Below, one piece after another: positions 32,298-38,843 of a DNA stretch of 38,843 nt (positions within the stretch are counted from its first letter, which is position 1; every line of letters begins with the position of its first letter). Source of the stretch: RSA11 sp036564135 (GTDB taxonomy: Bacteria; Actinomycetota; Thermoleophilia; Solirubrobacterales; 70-9). Made by a program: the position numbers and the translations under genes. The notes below the pieces were generated by a model, which saw only the letters and a program-made list of their open reading frames with translations, searched no databases and was not told where the DNA came from. The stretch lies in assembly GCA_036564135.1 (NCBI GenBank), contig DATCLC010000026.1, forward strand, positions 1 to 38,843. The letters are read 5' to 3'.

Positions 32298-33029
32298 ATG
32301 AGCGAGCCGGCGTTCGAGCGAGTCCTGCTCAAGCTCTCGGGCGAGGCCCTGATGGGCGGGCTCGAGTACGGCACCGATCTCGAGCGCGTGCGCGCGATCG
32401 CGGCCCAGATCGCCGCCGCCCGCGAGCGTGGGGTGGAGGTCGCGGTCGTCGTCGGCGCGGGCAACATCTACCGCGGGCTGCAGGGTGCGGCGGCGGGCAT
32501 GGACCGCGCGACGGCTGACTACATGGGCATGCTCGCGACCGTGCTCAACGCGCTGACCCTGCAGGACGCGCTCGAGAAGGTGGGCGCGCACACCCGCGTG
32601 CTCTCGGCGATCCAGGTGACCGAGGTCGCCGAGCCCTACATCCGCAGGCGGGCGATCCGGCACCTGGAGAAGGGCCGCGTCGTGATCTTCGCCGCGGGCA
32701 CGGGCAACCCGTTCTTCACGACGGATACGGCCGCCGCGCTGCGCGCTCTCGAGATCCGGGCGGACGCGATCCTCATGGCCAAGCACGGGGTGGAGGGCGT
32801 CTACGACGCCGATCCCTCCGAGGTTGCCGACGCGAAGTTCCTGCCCGCGATCACCCACAGGGAGGCGATCGAGCGCGGCCTGCGCGTGATGGACTCGACG
32901 GCGCTCTCGCTGTGCATGGACAACGACCTGCCGATCTACGTGTTCAACATGGCCGACGAGCGCAACATCGAGCGCATCATCGCGGGCGAGCGGGTGGGCA
33001 CGATCGTCAGTTCGACGCTCAGCGAATAG
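32298..33029 (+). CDS. pyrH: UMP kinase (PyrH)
   Basis: Hexameric bacterial UMP kinase of the amino-acid-kinase fold, 243 residues, phosphorylating UMP to UDP. N-terminal VLLKLSGEALMG holds the phosphate loop. VVVGAGNIYRGLQG near 50-63 and DRATADYMGMLATVLNAL near 71-88 bind UMP. FAAGTGNPFFTTDTAAALRA near 133-152 and MAKHGVEGVYDADP are the nucleotide-site motifs. Normal length, between tsf and frr as in most bacteria. Confidence 0.97.
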   Translation: MSEPAFERVLLKLSGEALMGGLEYGTDLERVRAIAAQIAAARERGVEVAVVVGAGNIYRGLQGAAAGMDRATADYMGMLATVLNALTLQDALEKVGAHTRVLSAIQVTEVAEPYIRRRAIRHLEKGRVVIFAAGTGNPFFTTDTAAALRALEIRADAILMAKHGVEGVYDADPSEVADAKFLPAITHREAIERGLRVMDSTALSLCMDNDLPIYVFNMADERNIERIIAGERVGTIVSSTLSE

Positions 33030-33032
33030 GAT
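33027..33032 (+). promoter_or_regulatory. Candidate -10 box for frr
   Basis: TAGGAT starts with the TAG stop of pyrH and ends 6 nt before the frr ATG. A transcript from it would begin at or next to the start codon, the clearest leaderless geometry in the window. Confidence 0.45.
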
Positions 33033-33038
33033 CGCGGT

Positions 33039-33611
33039 ATGGCCGAAGATTCAGTGCTCGACGACCTGCTCGCGGACGCGCGCGAGCGCATGAAGAAGTC
33101 CGTCGAGGCGTGCCGTCATGAGCTCGCGACGGTGCGCACGGGGCGCGCCTCCCCGCACCTGCTCGACCGCATCACGGTCGACTACTACGGGGCGGAGACC
33201 CCGCTGAACCAGCTCGCGAACGTGACGGCGAGCGACGCGCGCCTGCTCACGCTGACGCCCTATGACAAGAACGCGATCCCGCTGATCGAGAAGGCGATCC
33301 AGGAGTCCGACCTGGGGCTGACCCCCGCCAACGACGGGACCGTGATCCGCCTGCAGATCCCCGAGCTCACCGAGGAGCGTCGCCGCGACCTCGTGAAGGT
33401 CGTGCACGGCGTCGCCGAGGAGGGCAGGATCGCGATCCGCAACATCCGCCGCGACGTCATGCAGGACCTGCGCGACCTCAAGAACGAGGGCGAGGTCGGC
33501 GAGGACGACGAGCGGCGCGCCGAGGCGGAGCTGCAGAAGGTCACCGACGCCGCGACGGGCGAGATCGACGAGCTGCTCAAGGCCAAAGAAGAAGAGATCA
33601 TGTCCGTCTAG
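33039..33611 (+). CDS. frr: Ribosome recycling factor
   Basis: Splits post-termination ribosomes together with EF-G. Length 190 is near the standard 185. MKKSVEACRHELATVRTGRA near residues 18-37, ITVDYYGAETPLNQLANVT near 46-64, and the C-terminal helix with RRDVMQDLRDLKNEGEVGED near 139-158 are the family blocks; the two-domain three-helix-bundle layout is intact. It lies 9 bp after pyrH. Confidence 0.97.
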   Translation: MAEDSVLDDLLADARERMKKSVEACRHELATVRTGRASPHLLDRITVDYYGAETPLNQLANVTASDARLLTLTPYDKNAIPLIEKAIQESDLGLTPANDGTVIRLQIPELTEERRRDLVKVVHGVAEEGRIAIRNIRRDVMQDLRDLKNEGEVGEDDERRAEAELQKVTDAATGEIDELLKAKEEEIMSV

Positions 33612-33647
33612 GGGGCGCTGGCCAACCCTCCCTGGCCGCGCGATGGC

Positions 33648-34310
33648 ATGCCCCCTCAGTACGTAGCGATCATCACCGACGGCAACGGCCGCTGGGCCGA
33701 GCGCCGGGGCCTGCCCACAATCGAGGGCCACCGGGCCGGCGCCGACGTGGTCAAGGAGCGCCTCAAGGACGCGGTCGACCTGGGCATCCGCGAGCTCACC
33801 GTGTTCTCGTTCTCGACCGAGAACTGGTCGCGCCCGCCCGACGAGGTGCAGGGCCTGATGGCGATGTTCGCCGAGCGGATCGACCGCGAGACTCCCGAGC
33901 TCAAGGAGGAGGGAGTGCGGATGCGCTTCATCGGCAGGCGCGAGGGCGTCTCGCCGGACCTGGTCGAGCGCATGGAGTGGGCCGAGCGCGAGACCGCCCA
34001 CAACGACCGGATCACGTTCTTCGTCGCCTTCAACTACGGCGGGCGCGCCGAGATCATCGACGCCGCCCGGCGCTTCAACGGCACCAGCGAAGAGGAGTTC
34101 CGGCGCTGCCTGTACGCGCCCGAGATGCACGATCCCGACCTTCTGATCCGCACGAGCGGGGAGTTGCGGATCTCCAACTACCTGCTCTGGCAATGCGCGT
34201 ACTCGGAGCTCGTCTTCCGCCCCGAGCTCTGGCCGGATTTCACGCGCGAGGCGTTCGAGGAGGCCCTCGCGGAGTACGACCGGCGCCAGCGGCGCTTCGG
34301 GTCGCGCTGA
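33648..34310 (+). CDS. uppS: Undecaprenyl diphosphate synthase family, cis-prenyltransferase (UppS)
   Basis: Makes the C55 (or related length) cis-polyprenyl diphosphate carrier for peptidoglycan precursors. Length 220, a little short. The catalytic Asp11 is in VAIITDGNGRWAERRGLP, where most relatives read IMDGNGRWA. GHRAGADVVKERLKDAVDLG, FSFSTENWSRP and the C-terminal PDLLIRTSGELRISNYLLWQ, then AYSELVFRPELWPDF, are diagnostic. The dxr product downstream supplies its C5 building blocks. Chain length cannot be told from the sequence. Confidence 0.95.
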   Translation: MPPQYVAIITDGNGRWAERRGLPTIEGHRAGADVVKERLKDAVDLGIRELTVFSFSTENWSRPPDEVQGLMAMFAERIDRETPELKEEGVRMRFIGRREGVSPDLVERMEWAERETAHNDRITFFVAFNYGGRAEIIDAARRFNGTSEEEFRRCLYAPEMHDPDLLIRTSGELRISNYLLWQCAYSELVFRPELWPDFTREAFEEALAEYDRRQRRFGSR

Positions 34311-35263
34311 TGGAGGGGACGTCGCGTCGTCGCCCATCGCGGCGCCGCGCCCGGCGCCGGGCGCGCGAGGTGCGTCTCGACCCGGACTTCCTCGAGCTGC
34401 CGCCCGAGGGGCCGGAGCCCGCGCCCGAGCCCGACCGTGGCCGCCGGCGCGTGCGCCCCGAGCGCGGAACGGGGGAGACCCTCTACCGCGTGCTGTGGGC
34501 GCTGCCGTGGGCGGCACTCGCGATCGCCATCATCGTCGCCGGGGGCGGGATCTTCGCGGCGATCGTGTTCGGCATCGGCGTGATCTGCATGCTCGAGTTC
34601 TTCCAGATGGCCAAGGTGGCGCGGCCCGTGCGCAGCGTCGCGATCCTCGGCATGGCGGGGCTGGTCGCCGCGGCCTACTGGGGCGGGCACTACCAGATGG
34701 TGCTCGCGTTCGCGGCCGCCTTCCCGGTGCTGTTCATCGCGCTCGCCGCGCGCGGCGGCCCGGAGGGCGCGACCGGCTCGGCGGCCGTGACGATTCTCGG
34801 GCTTGCCTGGATCGGGATCCCGATCGCGCACGCCGTGCTGTTGCGCGAGCTGCCCGACCACGGCGCGGCCCTGCTCGTCGACGTGCTCGTCGGGACGATC
34901 GCTGCCGATACCGCCGCCTACGTGGGCGGGCGGCTGTTCGGCAGCCGCCCGCTGATCCCCGCGATCTCGCCGAACAAGACCATCGAGGGCCTGCTCGCGG
35001 GCTTCGCCGGCGGCACGCTCGGCTTCTGGTTCGCAGGCCTCTACCAGGACTGGCTGCCCGGCCTCGACGCCCTGCTCATGGGCGCGGTGGTCGCCGTGCT
35101 TGCCCCGCTGGGAGACCTGTTCGAGTCGATGATCAAGCGCGACCTCGGCGTCAAGGACTCGGGCACGGCGATGGGCCCGCACGGCGGGCTCCTCGACCGC
35201 CTCGACGCGATCCTCTTCACGATCGTCGCGGGCTACTACCTGGCGATCGCGTTCGTGTACTGA
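34310..35263 (+). CDS. cdsA: Phosphatidate cytidylyltransferase (CdsA)
   Basis: Integral membrane enzyme that makes CDP-diacylglycerol from phosphatidate and CTP. The signature SMIKRDLGVKDSGTAMGPHGGLLDRLD near residues 271-297 is complete except for common substitutions, with metal-binding Asp residues. About eight hydrophobic segments span residues 62-317. A cytoplasmic N-terminal extension of about 55 residues is unusually rich in Arg (MEGTSRRRPSRRRARRRARE), then acidic and proline-rich. The ATG shares its A with the uppS stop (TGATG), fixing the start. Confidence 0.95.
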   Translation: MEGTSRRRPSRRRARRRAREVRLDPDFLELPPEGPEPAPEPDRGRRRVRPERGTGETLYRVLWALPWAALAIAIIVAGGGIFAAIVFGIGVICMLEFFQMAKVARPVRSVAILGMAGLVAAAYWGGHYQMVLAFAAAFPVLFIALAARGGPEGATGSAAVTILGLAWIGIPIAHAVLLRELPDHGAALLVDVLVGTIAADTAAYVGGRLFGSRPLIPAISPNKTIEGLLAGFAGGTLGFWFAGLYQDWLPGLDALLMGAVVAVLAPLGDLFESMIKRDLGVKDSGTAMGPHGGLLDRLDAILFTIVAGYYLAIAFVY

Positions 35264-35330
35264 GGTTCAGCCCCGCCTGCCGGTTCCCGGCGTCGCAGCG
35301 CGCAGCGACTGAGCGAGGCGGCCCCACCGC

Positions 35331-35336
35331 TACCCT
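35331..35336 (+). promoter_or_regulatory. Candidate -10 box for dxr
   Basis: TACCCT lies 7 nt before the GTG of dxr in the 80-bp gap after cdsA. Identical in sequence to the hexamer before murA. It predicts a transcript starting within a base or two of the start codon. Confidence 0.45.
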
Positions 35337-35343
35337 CGATCGC

Positions 35344-36492
35344 GTGAAGAAGGTCGTCGTCTTGGGGTCGACCGGGTCGATCGGCGAGCAGGCCCTGGAG
35401 GTGATCCAGGCGGCCGGCGATGAGCTTCAGCTCGTCGGGATCTCCGCCCACTCGCGCTGGGAGCGCGCCTGCCAGCAGGCCGACGCGCACGGCGTGGAGC
35501 GCGTCGCGATCACCGACCCCGACGCGGCCATGCGCTGCGCCGCCGAGCGTCCGCCGGGCTCGGTGCTGGTCGGCGAGACCGGCGTCACCGAGCTGATCGC
35601 GAGCAGCGGCGCCGACCTGGTGCTGAACGCGGTCACGGGGGCGGCCGGGCTCGGGCCGACGATCGTCGCGCTCAGCCAGGGCATCGACGTCGCGCTCGCC
35701 AACAAGGAGAGCCTCGTGATCGGGGGAGAGCTCGTCACGACGCTGGCGGAGGCGAGCGGGGCGGCGATCATCCCGGTGGACTCCGAGCACTCGGCGCTCT
35801 TCCAGCTGATCCGCAGCGAGCGTCCGGGCACGGTCGACCGGCTCGTGCTGACGGCGTCGGGCGGCCCGTTCCGCGAGCGCGAGGATCTCTCCGGCGTGAC
35901 GGTAGAGGAGGCGCTCGCGCATCCGACCTGGGACATGGGCGGGCGGATCACGATCGACTCGGCGACGCTCTTCAACAAGGGACTTGAGCTGATCGAGGCG
36001 CACCACCTCTTCGGCGTGCCCTACGACGCGATCGATGTCGTCGTCCACCCGCAGTCGATCGTGCACTCGCTCGTCCACCTCAACGACGGCGCCTCGCTCG
36101 CGCACATGGGCTACCCCGACATGCGCGTGCCGATCTCGTACGCGCTCCACTTCCCCGAGCGCGCGGACGTGCCCCTGCCTACGCTCAACCTCGCCGCCGT
36201 CGGAGCGCTGACCTTCGAGGAGCCCGACCTAGAGCGCTTTCCGTGCCTGCGGCTGGCTCGCGAGGCCGGTGAGGCGGGCGGCACGGCGCCCTGCGTGCTG
36301 AACGCCGCCGACGAGGTAGCGGTCGAGGCCTTCCTCGACGGCCGCATCCCGTTCACGGCGATCCCCGAGGTCATCGAGCGGACGCTGGCCGAGGTCCCCG
36401 CCACCGTGCCCACGCACTTCGAGGACCTCTACGCGGTCGACGCCGAGGCGCGCGAGCGCGCCCGTGACTTCCTCGAGGGCGCGGTCGCATGA
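35344..36492 (+). CDS. dxr: 1-deoxy-D-xylulose 5-phosphate reductoisomerase
   Basis: NADPH-dependent second step of the MEP isoprenoid pathway; target of fosmidomycin. The GTG start gives 382 residues beginning VKKVVVLGSTGSIGEQALEV, the NADPH-binding glycine motif. LANKESLVIGGEL near 120-132, PVDSEHSALFQ near 146-156 and LTASGGPFRE near 175-184 hold the metal and substrate residues; MGGRITIDSATLFNKGLELI near 199-218 is diagnostic. The frame is open far upstream, but conserved sequence begins here. rseP overlaps its stop. Confidence 0.97.
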   Translation: MKKVVVLGSTGSIGEQALEVIQAAGDELQLVGISAHSRWERACQQADAHGVERVAITDPDAAMRCAAERPPGSVLVGETGVTELIASSGADLVLNAVTGAAGLGPTIVALSQGIDVALANKESLVIGGELVTTLAEASGAAIIPVDSEHSALFQLIRSERPGTVDRLVLTASGGPFREREDLSGVTVEEALAHPTWDMGGRITIDSATLFNKGLELIEAHHLFGVPYDAIDVVVHPQSIVHSLVHLNDGASLAHMGYPDMRVPISYALHFPERADVPLPTLNLAAVGALTFEEPDLERFPCLRLAREAGEAGGTAPCVLNAADEVAVEAFLDGRIPFTAIPEVIERTLAEVPATVPTHFEDLYAVDAEARERARDFLEGAVA

Positions 36493-37586
36493 GCTGGCTC
36501 CTCGCCTTCCTCGGCTTCGCCGCGCTGATCATCCTCCATGAGGCGGGCCACTTCACGGCGGCCAAGGCCGTCGGCATGAAGGTCGAGAAGTTCTATCTGT
36601 TCTTCCCGCCGAAGCTGGCGGCGGTCCGGCGCGGGGAGACCGAGTACGGGATCGGCTGGATCCCCCTCGGGGGCTTCGTGAAGATCGCCGGGATGAACCC
36701 GGACGAGAAGCTGCCGCCCGAGGACGCCCACCGGGGGTACTACGCGCAGCCCGTCTGGAAGCGGATCGTCGTGATCGCCGCGGGGCCGTTCGTGAACCTG
36801 GTGATCGCCTTCGCGATCCTGTTCGCCCTCGGCTTCAGCCTGCAGGAGCCGACGTCCATCGCCGTCGGCGCCGTGGAGGAGAACGCGCCAGCGGACGGGG
36901 TGCTCGAGCCGGGCGACCGCGTGATCGCGGTGAACGGGGTCCGGGTGCGCGACGCCACCGCCGAGCAGCAGCGCGAGATCACCGAGTCGTTCGAGCGCTT
37001 CAGCTGCGAGGGCCCGCTCACCGACGGCTGCCGCGCGACGGAGGAAGCGACGATCACGGTCGAGCGCGACGGCGAGCGGCGCACGCTCGAGGTGCGGCCC
37101 TTCTACGACGGGGAGCTGGGGCGCTTCCGGATGGGGATCGCGTTCGAGCTCACCGACCTCGTCCCCGTAGACAGCTCACCGGGCGACGCGGCGACCTGGG
37201 CGCTCGACCGGATGTGGTTCGTCACCGAGCGCACCGCCGAGGTGTTCGTGAACATCCTGGACCCCGAGACGCGCGAGCAGATCTCGGGGGTCGTCGGCAG
37301 CTACGAGGTCACGCGCCAGTCGTTCGAGTTCGACACACGCCAGGCGCTCGGCGTGCTCGCCCTGATCAGCCTGTCGCTGGCGATCATCAACCTCTTCCCG
37401 TTCCTGCCGCTCGACGGTGGCCACATCTTCTGGAGCGTGATCGAGAAGGTCCGGCGCCGGCCGGTGTCGTTCCAGACCATGGAGCGTGCGAGCGTGGTCG
37501 GCTTCGCCCTCGTCGTGATGCTGTTTTTGATCGGCCTCACGAACGACATCGACCGGCTGACCGGCGAGGGCTTCTCGGTTCGCTAG
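36489..37586 (+). CDS. rseP: RseP-like site-2 intramembrane zinc metalloprotease
   Basis: M50B protease of 365 residues that cleaves membrane proteins within the bilayer. The zinc motif HEAGH is at residues 17-21 in the first helix. IPLGGFVKIAGMNPDE follows, a PDZ domain spans about 120-215 (VLEPGDRVIAVNGVRV), and the third zinc ligand is in NLFPFLPLDGGHIFW near 301-315. The PDZ region contains a two-cysteine insertion (SCEGPLTDGC). Likely substrates are anti-sigma factors or signal-peptide remnants. Last gene of the rpsB-to-rseP block; the ATG overlaps the dxr stop. Confidence 0.95.
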   Translation: MSWLLAFLGFAALIILHEAGHFTAAKAVGMKVEKFYLFFPPKLAAVRRGETEYGIGWIPLGGFVKIAGMNPDEKLPPEDAHRGYYAQPVWKRIVVIAAGPFVNLVIAFAILFALGFSLQEPTSIAVGAVEENAPADGVLEPGDRVIAVNGVRVRDATAEQQREITESFERFSCEGPLTDGCRATEEATITVERDGERRTLEVRPFYDGELGRFRMGIAFELTDLVPVDSSPGDAATWALDRMWFVTERTAEVFVNILDPETREQISGVVGSYEVTRQSFEFDTRQALGVLALISLSLAIINLFPFLPLDGGHIFWSVIEKVRRRPVSFQTMERASVVGFALVVMLFLIGLTNDIDRLTGEGFSVR

Positions 37587-37642
37587 GCGCCTCGCGCCTG
37601 AGCTGCCCACCCCAGTGGGGGGACAGGTATCCCGAGCCCGTT

Positions 37643-37661
37643 GGAGCCCAGGCTCCCTTTC
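37643..37661 (+). terminator. Candidate terminator after rseP
   Basis: GGAGC and GCTCC pair around a CCAG loop (37643-37656), followed by CTTTC. A G/C-rich partial hairpin (CCACCCC-AGT-GGGG) lies just upstream at 37608-37620. The short T-run makes the strength uncertain, but the site closes the long plus-strand operon before the acyl-CoA ligase. Confidence 0.45.
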
Positions 37662-37733
37662 ACCCGGCCACGGCGATGTCAAATCGCGATAGCGTCCGCA
37701 GCGAGGAGAGGCAAAGAGACGGGAGGATGGGTT

Positions 37734-38843
37734 ATGGAGGCCACGACTGCGGAGCGTTACGCGACCGGCGGCGAGGCACCCGAGCTGTACGCGCGCAACC
37801 TGGCGCTCGCCTTCGCGCGCACCGTCGAGCGCGTCGGCGATGACCTCGCGATCCGCGACCCCGAGCGCGGGGTCGAGCTGACCTGGAGCGAGCTTGCCGA
37901 GCGCACGGGCCGACTCGCCGGCGGGCTCGCGAAGCTCGGCGTTGGCAAGGGCGATGCGGTCGCGCTGCTCATGTCGAACCGCTGGGAGTTCATCCCCACG
38001 GATCTCGCGGCGGTGCACCTCGGCGCCGTCCCGTTCTCGATCTACCAGACCTCCTCTCCAGAGCAGATCGCCTACGTGTGCCGCGACGCGGGTGCGCGCG
38101 TCGCGGTGGTCGAGTCGACCTTCCTCGAGAGCTTCCAGCGGGCGCGCGCCGAGCTGCCCGACCTCGAGCACGTCGTCGTGGTCGACGGCGAGGGCGGGAC
38201 TCACACCCTCGCCGAGCTCGAGGAGCTCGATCCCGGATTCGACGCAGGGGCGACCGCGGAGGCGGTCGAGCCCGACGATCTGCTCACGCTGATCTACACG
38301 TCCGGCACCACCGGCCCGCCGAAGGGCGTCCAGCTCTCACACCGCAACCTGATGAGCCTGGTGGCCGCCGTGGACGGCATCATCGACCTGCCCGAGCGCG
38401 GCGCCCGGGTGATCTCGTGGTTGCCCGCGGCGCACATCGCCGAGCGCGGCGCGCACTACTACCTGCCGGTGGTGCGCGGTATCTCGGTCACGGTCTGCCC
38501 CGACCCGCGCCGCATCGTCGAGTTCCTCCCGCAGGTGCGGCCGACGTGGTTCTTCGCCGTGCCGCGCGTCTGGGAGAAGCTCAAGGCAGGGCTCGAGGCG
38601 ATGCTCGCTGGCCTGCCCGAAAAGCAGCGCGTGCCCGCGCAGAAGGGGCTCGATGCGGCGCTCGAGAAGGTCCGGCTCGAGCAGGCCGGCAAGCCCGTAC
38701 CGGAGGAGATCGCCGCCGCGGCCGCGCAGGCGGACGAGGCGATGTTCGCGGGGCTCCGCAGGAACCTCGGCCTCGACGAGCTCGTCGCCGTCAACGTGGG
38801 CGCGGCGCCGTCGCCCGTCGAGGTGCTGGAGTTCTTCCACGCG
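37734..38843 (+). CDS. Long-chain acyl-CoA synthetase (AMP-forming), truncated by window end
   Basis: N-terminal 370 codons of an ANL-superfamily ligase that activates fatty acids to acyl-AMP and then acyl-CoA. The P-loop-like motif LIYTSGTTGPPKGVQLSHRN near residues 187-206 is complete. ELTWSELAERTGRLAGGLAK and WLPAAHIAERGAHYYLP match FadD15-type long-chain ligases. The adenylate motifs A8-A10 and the C-terminal hinge domain lie beyond the window. The ATG follows GGGAGG by 7 nt; a TAGCGT at 37690-37695 may be its -10. Chain-length preference unknown. The frame is open to the last base. Confidence 0.93.
   Translation, partial: MEATTAERYATGGEAPELYARNLALAFARTVERVGDDLAIRDPERGVELTWSELAERTGRLAGGLAKLGVGKGDAVALLMSNRWEFIPTDLAAVHLGAVPFSIYQTSSPEQIAYVCRDAGARVAVVESTFLESFQRARAELPDLEHVVVVDGEGGTHTLAELEELDPGFDAGATAEAVEPDDLLTLIYTSGTTGPPKGVQLSHRNLMSLVAAVDGIIDLPERGARVISWLPAAHIAERGAHYYLPVVRGISVTVCPDPRRIVEFLPQVRPTWFFAVPRVWEKLKAGLEAMLAGLPEKQRVPAQKGLDAALEKVRLEQAGKPVPEEIAAAAAQADEAMFAGLRRNLGLDELVAVNVGAAPSPVEVLEFFHA

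Noticed and set aside
34495..35343. Upstream continuation of the dxr frame over cdsA
   Set aside because: The conserved Dxr sequence begins at the GTG at 35344; upstream residues are an out-of-frame reading of cdsA.

Overview
The window is a GC-rich (about 70% by eye), densely packed bacterial chromosome segment with no rRNA, tRNA, CRISPR array, insertion sequence or prophage that I can see. MurA with Asp in place of the catalytic Cys, SepF-type division genes, many GTG starts, TANNNT -10 boxes close to start codons and the gene order point to a high-GC actinobacterial lineage. The paired HisZ and short HisG, unlike the long HisG of Streptomyces and Mycobacterium, suggest a deep branch such as Thermoleophilia. 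This placement is inference, not a database result.

Layout. 1-4748 (minus): an isocitrate/isopropylmalate-dehydrogenase-family gene followed by livH-livM-livG-livF, a branched-chain amino-acid type ABC importer whose binding protein is not in the window. 4769-5104 (plus): a small protein with two zinc-finger-like repeats. 5118-10074 (minus): an HD-domain protein, a membrane-anchored alpha/beta hydrolase, and an ABC ATPase with its 860-residue FtsX/MacB-like permease. 10159-17794 (plus): murA, then a compact histidine operon hisZ-G-D-B-H-A-(small ORF)-F. hisC and hisI/hisE are absent, and a 61-bp-period palindromic repeat array sits between hisA and the small ORF.

17791-23198: a probable carbohydrate or cyclitol catabolic module. 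A DeoR regulator and a Tm-1-like/UPF0261 protein (minus) diverge from a TIM-barrel epimerase, an alkyl-DHAP-synthase-like FAD oxidase and a creatininase-family hydrolase (plus). The shared 162-bp promoter region is AT-rich and has an inverted repeat flanking a candidate promoter. This is the best candidate for an undescribed pathway.

23250-24758 (minus): a membrane-anchored PQQ-type beta-propeller with a very basic C-terminal tail. 24867-30317 (plus): a CCA-adding-enzyme-like gene, then pgeF-yggS-sepF-proC-yggT-lspA-rluD, a division and envelope neighbourhood. 30477-37586 (plus): the conserved block rpsB-tsf-pyrH-frr-uppS-cdsA-dxr-rseP, linking translation, nucleotide, undecaprenyl, phospholipid and isoprenoid synthesis to intramembrane proteolysis. 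rpsB has a structured leader and a 160-residue low-complexity C-terminal extension. 37734 to the window end: the N-terminal part of a long-chain acyl-CoA ligase, cut off by the window.
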